From assembly GCA_964432595.1 (NCBI GenBank), contig CAYSOF010000019.1:1-64000 (forward strand): DNA of 64,000 nt. The letters are read 5' to 3'. Below the pieces are notes generated by a model. It had not been told where the DNA came from and did no database searches. It worked only from the letters and a program-made list of their open reading frames with translations. Both the position numbers and the translations under genes were made by a program. Source of the stretch: DASYLJ01 sp964432595 (GTDB lineage: Bacteria > Desulfobacterota > Binatia > DP-6). This document shows, one piece after another, positions 8,360-17,113 of this stretch (positions within the stretch are counted from its first letter, which is position 1; each line of letters begins with the position of its first letter).

Positions 8360-11300
8360 TCAGGGAGCGACGAGCGCTTTCCCCTTGCGACGCAGGGGCG
8401 CCGCGCCACGCGCACAGTGATCGCCGACGCGCACGGTCATCAGGAGCTGATCGCCGTCCAGGGCGGACAAGTCGAGCGACTTGCCGGCCAGCGTGAGGGC
8501 GACGCCCTTCTTCCCGCTCGCGAGCGCACCCTTCGTGAGCCCCGTGCCGGCCTGCTTGAACGCGAAGCGCTTGCCCTTCCGTTTCCACGGCGTGAGCGTC
8601 GTGCACACCACCGCGCCGTCGGCGTCGGCCAGCTGGATCGTCACCGGCGCCGTCGTCGGGTCGGCGGTGGTGAAGGCGGCGCCCGGCGCGCTCTTGAGCT
8701 TCAGCTTCGCGACGCCGAGATCGCCTTTCTTGCCGCTGACCCGCCCCTTCACGATGCGCAGCGCCTCGGACGTCGGGCAGCACGCGTCGTCGGCGTCGTC
8801 GGTGAGGCCGTCGGCGTCGTCGTCGACGCAGTTGCCGCACACCTCGGCGCCGCCGGGCAGCGTCGTGGTCGTTGCGCCGGGCACCGTGGAGCTGGTGGTC
8901 GACGAGGAGACCACGGTGGTCGACGTCGAGCCGGGCGGCAGCGTGCTGGACGTCGTCGTGACCGACGTGGTCGTCGTCGACGAGCTGGTCGTGGTCGGCG
9001 CGGCGCTGCACACCGGTTCGGGGGGAAGTCCCGACGGGCCGACGGCGTAGATGTCGCGCCCGCCGTTCAGATCGCCGGGCAGCAGCGCTTCGTCGGACGC
9101 GAAGAAGACGATCTCGCCGTCGGCCGACACGCCGGCGAGGAACGGCGTCAGGTTGAGCGCGCCGGGCGTGCGCAGGACGACGTTCGCGCCGCTCCGCTCG
9201 TAGATGTCGGCGCCCTCGTCGGTGTCGGCGGCGTCGAGCGCCTCGCCGGTACGGAAGAAGATGCGCGTCGCGTCCGCCGCCGCGGCGCGAAAGACGGCGG
9301 GCAGCTCGGCCGTGCCCGGCGTGAGCAGGACGAGCGTACCGGCGTCGTTCGCGTAGAGGTCGGTCGCCGCATCGACGTCGCCCGGGAGCAGCGCCTCCGC
9401 GGTCTCGAACACGATGCGGGTCGCGTCGGCGGATGCCGCGCGCAACGTGACGGGGACGCCGTCCGTGCCGCCCGACAGCAGCGTCACGACGCCGTTCTCG
9501 ACGCGGTAGAGGTCGGCGACGAGGTCGGTGTCGGCGGGCACGCGCTGAGCGGCCGACGTGAAAACGACGCGCGCCCCGTCCGCCGAGACCGCGGCGAACG
9601 TGGCTTCCCCGAAGTTCGTGAGGCCGCTCGCGGTGCGCGCGTACAGCTCGATCTCGCCGCCCGCGCCGGGCGGCGGCGGCACGATCCGCTTGTCGCTGTG
9701 GAAGTAGACACGCGTGCCGTCGGCGGACACGCCGGCGAAGAACGTGGTGAAGAACCCGCCCCCTCCGGGCGCCGAGACGAGGGTCAGCCCGCCTGCCGAG
9801 CGCTCGTAGACGTCGGCGAAGATGTCGGTGTCCTCGGGCAGGAGGCTCGCACTGGTGGTGAACCACACCCGGCTGCCGTCGGCGTTTGCGCCGCCGAAGA
9901 ATGCGAACGTGCCGTTGGGACTCGGCCCGGACACGAGGGTCAGTCCCGCGCCGTGCCGGTCGTAGACGTCGGACGAGCCGTTCGTGTCCTCCGGCAGCAG
10001 CGCGACGGACGTGGAGAGGTAGACGTGCGCACCGTCCGGGGTCGCGCCCGCGAAGAACACGTCGCCGCCCGTTCCGCCGCCCGAGACGAGGCGTAGCGCG
10101 CCGTCCTCGTTCTCGTAGACGTCGCTCGACGCGTCGCCGTCGCCCGTCCCGGGCAACGCCTCCGTCGTCTCGAACCAGACGCGGCTGCCGTCGGCGCTCA
10201 TGCCGGCGAACGTGACCCCGACGTTGGCGCTCCCGCCGGAGAGCAGGAGCAGTCCCTCGGGCGTCTGCGCGTAGAGATCGAGCGCCGTGTCGACGTCGGT
10301 GGGCACGAGCGCCGCCGTCGTGGTGAACACCACGCGCGTGCCATCGGCGGACGCGGCGCCGAACGTGACGGCCGTGCTGCCGCACGTGACGCGCGACAGC
10401 CCGTCGGTATCGATCGGACCGGCCATTCCGCCGGGATTCGTGCTCTCGCAGTCGGCGTTCACCGTGTCGCCCTGGTCGGTACGCGCGACGTCGATGCCGG
10501 AGCCGCAATTGATCGTGTCGTCGGCGCGCTCGTTGCGGCTGTCGACGGTGTCGGCGCCGGCGCCACCGTGCACCGTGTGGAGGCCGCCGGAGAGCACGAA
10601 GGTGTCGTCGTCGTCGCCGCCGTCCATCGTGTCGGCGAAGAGCTCGGCGGTGAAGACGTCGTTGCCGGGACCGCCGCGCGCCGTGGCGCCGCCGCCGAGG
10701 ACGAAGCGGTCGTTGCCACCCTCGCCCTCGAGGGTGGTGCCGACGCTGCCGTACAGCGTGTCGTCGCCGTCGCCGCCCCAGACCGTCGAGGTCTGCTTCG
10801 CGACGAGCGCGTCGGCGAACGGCGAGCCGACGACGCGCGACACGCTCGACACGTCGTCGGTGCCCTCGCCGAGCGCGATCCCGGTGACGAGGTTCACGTC
10901 GACGGGGCCCGGCGCCGTGGCATAGGTGACCGTGCCGCCACTGAACGTGTCGTCGCCGGGTCCGCCGACGACGAGCGCGGTGAGCGTGCCGACGAACAGC
11001 CTGTTGTCGGCGTCGTTGCCGGTGACGCGATCGGTCTGACCACCGGTGAACACGGTCTCGAGGTTGGCGGCCTGGCCGGCGCCGCCCGTCTCGATGGTCC
11101 AGATCGGGGGCGCGACGCCTGCCGCGACGCGAGCGACGAGATCGTTCCGCAGGTCGACGGTGAGCAGCGTCCCGACGACGCAGCTCGCATTCGTCATCCG
11201 CAGGCTGTCGTCGCCTTCGTCGGCAAGCTCGACGACCGTCTTCGTCTCGACGCCGGGCCCGGTATGGCACGCGAAGATGTACTGGTCGTCGCCCGGTCCG

Positions 11301-12469
11301 CCGGCGTAGCGGTCGTTGCCGCAGTCGACGAGGGGAAGGCCTCCGCGCAGGAAGCCCACGCGCTCGCTGAACTCGTCGTTGCCGAGGCCGCCGGCATAGT
11401 CGTCGTCGCCGGCGCAGTCGGTGAAGCGGTTGTCCTTGTCGTTGCCGACGCCGGTGTCGTCGCCGTCGCTCCCGAAGACGTGCGAGAACGAGGCCGCGGT
11501 GGCGACATCGGCCATGATGACGACGTCGTCGCCGGGCGTGTGGGCCAGGACGCCGCCGCCGAGCCCGCCGCTCAGATCGAACGTGATCGGTGTCGCCGGC
11601 GACAGGTCGTCGAACACGAGGGCGTTGTCGCCCTCGGTATCCACGATGGTGTACGTGCCGGGCTGGCCCGCGAAGCGGTAGAAGTCGCGATCGCTGCCGC
11701 CCACGAGGACGTCGGTGCCGCCGCGGCCCTCGAAGCTCGTGCCGACGCCGCTCACGCCCTGGAGCACGTCGTTGCCGGAGCCGCCGAGGAGGGAACGCGG
11801 ACGCCCCGTGCTCGCCGGGTCGCGGACGATCGTCCGGTTCGCATGGCGGGCGATGGCGTCCGGATTCCCGTCGAGGCCGCCGTCGAGTTGTGCTGTCACA
11901 GACACCGGCACCTGGAAGTCGAGCGTGCTCGGCGCCACGGTCAGGGTCAGCGTGTCGACCTCCGGGCTCGCCGTGGGACCGAACTCGAGCACCGTGGCGC
12001 CCAAACCCGGTGCGATCGTGTCGCTACCGGCGCCGCCGTCGATCAACTCCGCCACGTTCTGATCGTTGCTCCCGGCGATGGTGTCGTCGCCGCCACCCGC
12101 GTCGATCCCGACGCCGACACCGGGGGTCGGGCCACCGCCGATCACCAGCCCCCCGCCCTCGAGCAGGATGTTGGTGAAGCCCTGGGCGCGCGTGACGGCG
12201 GACGCGTCGATCGTGTTGGCGAAGGCGCCGAGCGCCGTGATCCTCACGGCCTTGATGGTCGTGCACGCCGTCGCCGGAACCGGCGCCGCGCCGTTCACAC
12301 GGGTCTGGCCGCCGACGCACGTCACCACGACGGCATCGGCGGCGTCGACGTCGATGTCGAGCACACCACTGGACACGACGGCCGTCACCGCCGCGGCGGC
12401 CACCGACGGCAGCGCCAGCAGTGCGCACGCAAAGAAGGTACGGAGGCAGAGACGGTGGGCAGCGGTCAT
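8360..12469 (-). CDS. Giant secreted protein with calcium-binding (RTX-like) repeats and PD40-like blades
   Basis: 1369 residues. A signal peptide (MTAAHRLCLRTFFACALLALPSVAAAA) is followed from about residue 100 to 670 by many glycine/aspartate turns of the type GG.G.D.l.G (for example LVGGSDRDFYRF, DGGDDDDTFVLSGG). The next 500 residues repeat a 45-50-residue unit, 'VSADGTRVYF.S...LLPEDTD...DVYER..GGLTLVSG', resembling PD40/TolB beta-propeller blades. Then come a Ser/Thr-rich linker (about residues 1160-1205), CGNCVDDDADGLTDDADDACC, and a basic C-terminal module ending GKALVAP. It is most likely displayed or released; no toxin domain or type I secretion gene is nearby. Function unknown. Confidence 0.78.
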   Translation of the reverse strand: MTAAHRLCLRTFFACALLALPSVAAAAVTAVVSSGVLDIDVDAADAVVVTCVGGQTRVNGAAPVPATACTTIKAVRITALGAFANTIDASAVTRAQGFTNILLEGGGLVIGGGPTPGVGVGIDAGGGDDTIAGSNDQNVAELIDGGAGSDTIAPGLGATVLEFGPTASPEVDTLTLTVAPSTLDFQVPVSVTAQLDGGLDGNPDAIARHANRTIVRDPASTGRPRSLLGGSGNDVLQGVSGVGTSFEGRGGTDVLVGGSDRDFYRFAGQPGTYTIVDTEGDNALVFDDLSPATPITFDLSGGLGGGVLAHTPGDDVVIMADVATAASFSHVFGSDGDDTGVGNDKDNRFTDCAGDDDYAGGLGNDEFSERVGFLRGGLPLVDCGNDRYAGGPGDDQYIFACHTGPGVETKTVVELADEGDDSLRMTNASCVVGTLLTVDLRNDLVARVAAGVAPPIWTIETGGAGQAANLETVFTGGQTDRVTGNDADNRLFVGTLTALVVGGPGDDTFSGGTVTYATAPGPVDVNLVTGIALGEGTDDVSSVSRVVGSPFADALVAKQTSTVWGGDGDDTLYGSVGTTLEGEGGNDRFVLGGGATARGGPGNDVFTAELFADTMDGGDDDDTFVLSGGLHTVHGGAGADTVDSRNERADDTINCGSGIDVARTDQGDTVNADCESTNPGGMAGPIDTDGLSRVTCGSTAVTFGAASADGTRVVFTTTAALVPTDVDTALDLYAQTPEGLLLLSGGSANVGVTFAGMSADGSRVWFETTEALPGTGDGDASSDVYENEDGALRLVSGGGTGGDVFFAGATPDGAHVYLSTSVALLPEDTNGSSDVYDRHGAGLTLVSGPSPNGTFAFFGGANADGSRVWFTTSASLLPEDTDIFADVYERSAGGLTLVSAPGGGGFFTTFFAGVSADGTRVYFHSDKRIVPPPPGAGGEIELYARTASGLTNFGEATFAAVSADGARVVFTSAAQRVPADTDLVADLYRVENGVVTLLSGGTDGVPVTLRAASADATRIVFETAEALLPGDVDAATDLYANDAGTLVLLTPGTAELPAVFRAAAADATRIFFRTGEALDAADTDEGADIYERSGANVVLRTPGALNLTPFLAGVSADGEIVFFASDEALLPGDLNGGRDIYAVGPSGLPPEPVCSAAPTTTSSSTTTTSVTTTSSTLPPGSTSTTVVSSSTTSSTVPGATTTTLPGGAEVCGNCVDDDADGLTDDADDACCPTSEALRIVKGRVSGKKGDLGVAKLKLKSAPGAAFTTADPTTAPVTIQLADADGAVVCTTLTPWKRKGKRFAFKQAGTGLTKGALASGKKGVALTLAGKSLDLSALDGDQLLMTVRVGDHCARGAAPLRRKGKALVAP

Positions 12470-12493
12470 CGTCGACGCGTGGGGCGCTCGGGA

Positions 12494-12523
12494 ACGCTAC
12501 GCAGAGATAGCACTTTGCGTCAA
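12494..12523 (-). promoter_or_regulatory. Possible sigma-70-like promoter of the giant repeat protein
   Basis: On the minus strand TTGACG (12523-12518) is followed 18 bases later by TAGCGT (12499-12494), about 25 bases before the ATG at 12469. The region is locally AT-richer than its surroundings. The -10 match is modest. Confidence 0.3.
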
Positions 12524-12704
12524 TGATTTTTCGTCGACTGGAGGCGCGCGCCATGCGCGTGCGCACATCGCGTGCAACGCGCTTCGCGCTCGGGTCGTCC
12601 GTTTCCACGTGCTGCGTCTGGGGAATGGCCGCGCTTCGCGGCCGCACCGCGCGCCGGCTGGCGATCTGCCCTACGCTACTATCCAACTCGCTTGCCATCG
12701 AGTC

Positions 12705-12734
12705 TTGACTGCGGCTCGCTAGCTGAACTATTGC
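12705..12734 (+). promoter_or_regulatory. Possible promoter of the phosphoesterase gene
   Basis: TTGACT at 12705-12710 and TATTGC at 12729-12734 are 18 bases apart. A start near 12741 would leave a short leader containing AAGGGGG just before the ATG at 12762. The rest of the 12470-12761 gap shows no other clear element. Confidence 0.35.
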
Positions 12735-12761
12735 CTGCCCGCCGCAACAAGGGGGCTTCTG

Positions 12762-15386
12762 ATGGCAGTAGCCGGGTTCGGGACGTGGACGTCAGCACTA
12801 TTGGCGGTGGGAAGTGTCGTCGCACTCGGCGGCTGCGGCGGTATTGCCGTCGACCCGGACACCACGCTCGCGCGCGCCGCCAGCGCGATTCCGTGGCTCG
12901 ATCCGATCATGGAGTTACCGGCCGGCACGGCCGTTCCAGCGCTCGTGCGTCCACACGCATGGCTGCGGGATGATCTCAGCAAGCAGTTGACCTGCCCGGC
13001 CCAGGTCGCCGAGGCCGTGGCACCGCACGGCTTCGGCGTCGGGACGCCAGGCGGCAACGTCACGATGGCCAGGTTCCTCCATATCTCGGACGCCCAGCTG
13101 CGTGATGAACGCCTCCATGACGAGCAGAAGGCCGCCGCGCGACTCAAGGACCTCGACAAGTGGGTCAGCGTCACCGTCCGCAACTCGAACGTCGAGTATC
13201 TCGACACCCTGACACTGGCAGCCTTTCTGTTCGGATTCGCGAAGGACGACGCCTGCATCGCGCGGCCCGACGAGCCGGGAGCCTTCGTGATCCACACCGG
13301 CGACCTGCTGGATATCTCCGTGATGACCGAGCTGCTCGAGGGACTCGAGGTGTTCGCCTACACGCAGCGCGGCCTGCACTGTCCCGTATACTCCGTCGCG
13401 GGAAACCACGACGGAACGACGTTCGGGAATCTGCCGGACAGCGCCACGGACACGCGCGGTCTCGGGATCAACCGCAGTGAATTCGTCATGGGCCACTTGC
13501 TCACCGATGCCGGCGGGTTTGGGTTCGCCGACAACGAGCTGGTGCAGCTGGCGAGCGTCACGGACAAGGACACCCGGCGCCGGGAGCTCGGCAGCGCGGC
13601 GCAGTGCCTCTCGACGCGGGCCTGGCCGGACTGCCTCGCGGACCAGCTCGAGAAAATCGACGAGAATCGCACGGAATGGCGAGCACGGCGGCACGGCAGA
13701 GCATCGCCAGAGCCGGAGCCAATGGACATCATCCCCGCAGACTTCAGTGAGGCCGTCGACGTGAGCGGGTGGGCCGACACGTACGGCGATCAGCTCGGAT
13801 ACTACGCGTTCGACGTCCCCGGCGCGCCGTCGGTCGGGACGATCGAAGGCGTACGGATGATCGTCCTCGACACGCGCAGCAGGAACGCGGCGACCGGTGA
13901 TCTCAGCCCGGTGCAGCTGGGGTGGTTGTACGAAGAGCTCGCTCGCGCCCATGCGGCTCGCCGGGTTGCGGTGGTGATGGGCCATCACAAGCCGAAGGAC
14001 ATGCCTCGCACGGCACGCCGCGCGCTCGAATCCATGCTCACCGGCTTCGGCAACGTCGTGGGATATTTCTACGGCCACAGCCATTGGAACACGTTCGACC
14101 GACTCGGAGGCCCCGACGGGCCGCTCCTGGTGCAGACCGGATCGATCGCGGACTTTCCACAGGTGGCGCGCGACGTCCGCATCAGTGCGCAGCCCGGCGG
14201 ACAGCCGTCGCGGACCATCGTCACCGTCGCGTGGTCGTTCTGGCGCCCCGAGGCGCAACGATGGCAACCGCAGGCGTCGGAGACGGTGAACGAGCGCGCC
14301 CGCCTGCTGCACGCGCTGCTGGAGGCGAGCCTGTCGGACTCGCGCAAGGAGCAGGAGGACAGCCGATGGCTCATCGAACGGTGGTGGTGCGACGAAGGGT
14401 CGCCGTGCGCGCCGGTGCTCGGCAAACCGAAAAAGTGGATCAAACGGAATCTCCTCCCGGGCCATGCGCAGCGGGTCGTCGACTTCACCATTTCGGTCCC
14501 GTCGCCACGTGACGTCTTCGCGTCGTCGTGGACAGGCATTCAGACCCGCCGCGACAGGCTGCGGCGGATGGGACGATTGTCCGAAGCCTCGGGTGTCGTC
14601 GCGGCCGGGCACGTCGCGATCATCGCCGGCGACGAGACCAAGGACCGGCTCTGGACCTACGATCTCGTCACTGGCCAAACAGGGGCCGCGATTCTGCCCG
14701 GCGCGACGGAGGTCGAAGACCTCGAAGCGCTGACGCGCTGGGACGAGGACACCGTGCTCGGCAGCTGCTCCGCCAGCCCCACGAAAAAGGGCAAGGAACG
14801 TGCGGCCCGCGGATGCCTCCTCGCTGCGCGCGGCATCGGCGCGGATATCGACGTGCGGACGCGCAACGACTGGGGACCAGCGCTGGCACGCCATCTCCAG
14901 CAGACCATCGGCGCGCGCGAGCAGTTCGGAGACGGGATGGCCGGCGTCGTCAACGTCGAAGGCATCGCGCGCCATGGGCGGAGACTGCTGATCGGCCTGC
15001 GCTCGCCCACCGTCGCGGGTGGAGGCGCCGTCGTCGTGCCGCTGAAGGAGCCGACGGATTTTCTCATGGGCTCCGCGCCACCACGCTTCGAGGCGCCGCT
15101 CGTCGTGCCCGCGTTGCCTGACGAGGGCATCCGCGACCTCGCGCCCGACGGAAAGGACCTGCTCGTGCTTCTCGGACCGAGCGGCGAGGGGAACGGCCGG
15201 TTCCGCATCGTCCGGTGGAGTCCCGATTCCGGCCGTGCGGTGGAGATGACGGTGCCCGGCTTCGACGAGCTGACACGGCCCGAAGGCCTCGCGCTGATAC
15301 ACGACGACCGGTTGCTCGTCGTCCAGGACCTCGAGTCCGGCGAGGCCGGGGAGACGGTCGTGATGCTCGCGATGCCCGATCGATAG
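12762..15386 (+). CDS. Lipoprotein calcineurin-like phosphoesterase
   Basis: 874 residues; AAGGGGG precedes the ATG by six bases. The N-terminal signal ends ALGGC, so Cys25 should be lipidated. All metallophosphoesterase metal motifs appear in order: HISDAQ (Asp110), HTGDLLD, GNHD, GHHK and YGHSHWN, so the two-metal centre should be intact. The last 300 residues (VAIIAGDETKDRLWTYDLVTGQTG, EDLEALTRWDEDTVLGSCS, GIRDLAPDGKDLLVLLGPSG, ARPEGLALIHDDRLLVVQD-like) read as a beta-propeller of the type that sits behind phytase- or esterase-like enzymes. Substrate unknown. A transposon begins 15 bases after the stop; before that insertion the gene was about 58 bases upstream of the peptidoglycan amidase at 18909. 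Confidence 0.82.
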   Translation: MAVAGFGTWTSALLAVGSVVALGGCGGIAVDPDTTLARAASAIPWLDPIMELPAGTAVPALVRPHAWLRDDLSKQLTCPAQVAEAVAPHGFGVGTPGGNVTMARFLHISDAQLRDERLHDEQKAAARLKDLDKWVSVTVRNSNVEYLDTLTLAAFLFGFAKDDACIARPDEPGAFVIHTGDLLDISVMTELLEGLEVFAYTQRGLHCPVYSVAGNHDGTTFGNLPDSATDTRGLGINRSEFVMGHLLTDAGGFGFADNELVQLASVTDKDTRRRELGSAAQCLSTRAWPDCLADQLEKIDENRTEWRARRHGRASPEPEPMDIIPADFSEAVDVSGWADTYGDQLGYYAFDVPGAPSVGTIEGVRMIVLDTRSRNAATGDLSPVQLGWLYEELARAHAARRVAVVMGHHKPKDMPRTARRALESMLTGFGNVVGYFYGHSHWNTFDRLGGPDGPLLVQTGSIADFPQVARDVRISAQPGGQPSRTIVTVAWSFWRPEAQRWQPQASETVNERARLLHALLEASLSDSRKEQEDSRWLIERWWCDEGSPCAPVLGKPKKWIKRNLLPGHAQRVVDFTISVPSPRDVFASSWTGIQTRRDRLRRMGRLSEASGVVAAGHVAIIAGDETKDRLWTYDLVTGQTGAAILPGATEVEDLEALTRWDEDTVLGSCSASPTKKGKERAARGCLLAARGIGADIDVRTRNDWGPALARHLQQTIGAREQFGDGMAGVVNVEGIARHGRRLLIGLRSPTVAGGGAVVVPLKEPTDFLMGSAPPRFEAPLVVPALPDEGIRDLAPDGKDLLVLLGPSGEGNGRFRIVRWSPDSGRAVEMTVPGFDELTRPEGLALIHDDRLLVVQDLESGEAGETVVMLAMPDR

Positions 15387-15392
15387 GAACGC

Positions 15393-15400
15393 GACTCGTT
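15393..15400. repeat. Left target-site duplication GACTCGTT
   Basis: The 8-base word GACTCGTT directly abuts the left inverted repeat and recurs at 18857-18864 directly outside the right one. This is the signature of transposition by a DDE element with an 8-bp stagger. Confidence 0.9.
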
Positions 15401-15420
15401 GGTCGTGTCTCAGTTTGATT
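15401..15420 (+). repeat. Left terminal inverted repeat of the transposon
   Basis: Twenty bases (GGTCGTGTCTCAG then TTTGATT) match the reverse complement of 18837-18856 without a mismatch; similarity stops at base 21. The stop codon of the 72-residue membrane protein lies inside the repeat (15410-15412), so the reading frame runs into the transposon end. Confidence 0.9.
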
Positions 15421-15628
15421 TGCCCGGGAGCAGCAGTTCAAAAATAAGCGCCAAGCCGACCGCCCCGATAAAGGCGATAGCGACCGCAGCGAGTGCGAGC
15501 ACTCGGCCGCGCCCCGATGCGCGGATCCACCGGTAAAGCTCCGTCAGTCCCTTCAAATGGATGAACCAGACGTAGAGCGCGACCAAGACCGCTGCGATGG
15601 CGAGGTACGCGAACGCTAGAGGAGTCAC
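15410..15628 (-). CDS. Small membrane protein coupled to the transposase
   Basis: 72 residues from a GTG overlapping the transposase stop codon (GTGA), with GGAGG five bases upstream inside the end of the transposase gene, so translation is coupled. The sequence is two transmembrane helices (LAFAYLAIAAVLVALYVWFI and VLALAAVAIAFIGAVGLALIF) joined by a short basic loop (RWIRASGRGR). The last codons lie in the left inverted repeat. No homologous family recognised. A role in transposition, target immunity or host membrane association is open. Confidence 0.7.
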   Translation of the reverse strand: MTPLAFAYLAIAAVLVALYVWFIHLKGLTELYRWIRASGRGRVLALAAVAIAFIGAVGLALIFELLLPGKSN

Positions 15629-16533
15629 GCGTTCCTCCGCTCGGATTTCGGCTTGCGCCCCGGCTTCTTGCGGGGCTGCGCATCGTCCCATGCGTCGATC
15701 AGCGCCACGAGATCGGACATCGACCACAGCGTGTCTACGACGTTCGCCTTCAGCGCGGGCGTCATCTTCAGCGTCTTGTGCATCTTCACGAAATTGTACC
15801 AGACCGTGTAGAGCGCGATCATGTGGACGTGGTTCTCCAGCTTCTTGGAGAACGCATTGGTGAGCCGCGTAAACCGGCGGTTCGCCATCCGCAGCGTCAA
15901 GTTGCTGCGCTCGATGTAGCTCGTCGAGACGAACTCCTCCTTCGGGTTGCCGATCACGCGGTGCTTCTCGATGCCGAGGCACGCGGCCGGCGAGTAGCGG
16001 CGCTGGTCCTCGCGCGGGTCGGGCCCGTAGAGCTTCACCAGCGTCGCGTAGTCGACCTCGTGGTGAAACACGTCCGGGACGACCGCGAGGTACGCCGCGT
16101 GGCCGTCCGTCGTGAGCTGCACGCGATTGGCGAGCCGATCGCGGACATCCTCCATGAACGTCCACGCGTAGCCCGCGTCGCGACCGCCGACGAGCCACGA
16201 GAGGATGAGCTTGGAGTCGGCGTCGATCGCCGTCCACGTCCAGACGTCGCCGACGCCGTCGGGACGCTCCGCCTTCATCGCCTTGGCGGTCTTCTCCTTC
16301 ATGCCGCAGAACGACCAGATTTCGTCGCACTGCACGCGCTGCGACTTCACGTTGCGGACGGTGCGGTCGTGGAACTCGCCGCACGCCTGGCCGGCCACGA
16401 TCAGGTAGCGCGTCACCGTGTTGATGGAGACGTCCACCACCCGCGAGATCGACCGCATCGACGAGCCCTCGCACAGCATCGCAAGGATTTGCTCGCGCTT
16501 CGCAGCCGGCAGCTTGTTCATGCCGGTATTCAT
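15625..16533 (-). CDS. IS1-like DDE transposase
   Basis: 302 residues from ATG 16533; an in-frame ATG at 16521 (MNKLPAAKREQIL) is the main alternative. The N-terminus carries a helix-turn-helix (AKREQILAMLCEGSSMRSISRVVDVSINTVTRYL). The catalytic core shows the IS1-type triad: Asp70 in CDEIWSF, Asp143 in TTDGH and Glu208 in YIERSNL, followed by RRFTRLTNAFSKKLENHVH. The C-terminus is a basic tail (PRKKPGRKPKSERRNA). A single uninterrupted frame is used, unlike classical IS1 with its frameshift. All catalytic residues are present, so the element may still be active. Confidence 0.88.
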   Translation of the reverse strand: MNTGMNKLPAAKREQILAMLCEGSSMRSISRVVDVSINTVTRYLIVAGQACGEFHDRTVRNVKSQRVQCDEIWSFCGMKEKTAKAMKAERPDGVGDVWTWTAIDADSKLILSWLVGGRDAGYAWTFMEDVRDRLANRVQLTTDGHAAYLAVVPDVFHHEVDYATLVKLYGPDPREDQRRYSPAACLGIEKHRVIGNPKEEFVSTSYIERSNLTLRMANRRFTRLTNAFSKKLENHVHMIALYTVWYNFVKMHKTLKMTPALKANVVDTLWSMSDLVALIDAWDDAQPRKKPGRKPKSERRNA

Positions 16534-16752
16534 ATGAACCCCATGCTTGAGTGTCAAGCATAATGTGCAGATTATTGCGGCTCCTGCCTTCGCACCTCCG
16601 TCAGCCACCAGCGCAGCCACTCTGGAAGTAGACCTCTAGCCTCCCGATCCATGGGCCTCTCCGATCTGCCGTCATGGCAGTTGACCGGGGGCCCTGTGCG
16701 GCGTACGTTCGGGGTTCTGACGACCTGAAGTACTGCCCGCGAGGGCACCCGG

Positions 16753-16770
16753 GGGCCCCGAAAGGGGCCC
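16753..16770. terminator. GC hairpin between transposase and repressor genes
   Basis: GGGCCCC, GAAA loop, GGGGCCC makes a perfect 7-bp stem capped by a stable GNRA tetraloop. It lies just 3' of the XRE gene (stop at 16779 on the minus strand) and upstream of the transposase, so it probably limits read-through from the repressor into the transposase. There is no long T-run, so it may act with Rho. Confidence 0.5.
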
Positions 16771-16778
16771 TCGTCGTT

Positions 16779-16994
16779 TCAGGTCACGGCAGTCTCCGCG
16801 ACGCGCTCCAAAAGAGCCTCGGCGTCGCCGATGTCCCAGCCCAGCGCCTCCGCGATCCGCGTTAGCTGCGTCGGGTACGGCACCAAGCGTGACGCCTCAA
16901 TGCGAGAGATCGCGGACTGGTCCAGGCGCGCGCGCCGTGCGAGTTCCGCCTTGCTCCAGTGCCGCCGCTCGCGCTCGATCGATAATCGCAGCAT
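16779..16994 (-). CDS. XRE-family HTH transcriptional regulator (transposon passenger)
   Basis: 71 residues from the ATG at 16994, chosen because GGAGGAG lies directly before it. Almost the whole protein is one helix-turn-helix: LSIERERRHWSKAELARRARLDQSAISRIEASRLVPYPTQLTRIAEALGW matches the Cro/C1/XRE fold with recognition helix LDQSAISRIEA. It is divergent from the zinc-finger gene at 17114, and the 119-base gap contains a near-palindrome suited to a dimeric repressor. It probably represses itself and the zinc-finger gene. Confidence 0.82.
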   Translation of the reverse strand: MLRLSIERERRHWSKAELARRARLDQSAISRIEASRLVPYPTQLTRIAEALGWDIGDAEALLERVAETAVT

Positions 16995-17069
16995 CACTCC
17001 TCCGCCATGGGCGTGGTCGCGCCCTTGATCCAGATCGGATTCTCGTGCTCTAACGGACGTCCGGATGCC

Positions 17070-17085
17070 TGTCAATCGATTGGCA
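17070..17085. promoter_or_regulatory. Candidate operator of the XRE repressor
   Basis: TGTCAATCGATTGGCA is a 16-base near-perfect palindrome (only the third and fourteenth bases fail to pair) in the intergenic region between the divergent XRE and zinc-finger genes. Such a site suits a helix-turn-helix dimer. Binding is inferred. Confidence 0.45.
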
Positions 17086-17113
17086 CTCACCAAACATGAG
17101 GGGTAAGTGACTG

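Noticed and set aside
8800..12400. Tandem DNA repeats that might be a CRISPR or satellite
   Set aside because: The periodicity is codon-level and comes from protein repeats; units diverge and there are no spacers.
8360..12469. RTX toxin operon
   Set aside because: No acyltransferase, no type I secretion genes, no toxin domain; the signal peptide is Sec-type.
7697..12526. Long plus-strand frames opposite the 1369-residue protein
   Set aside because: They mirror the GGxGxD repeats in reverse and lack any ribosome site or domain.
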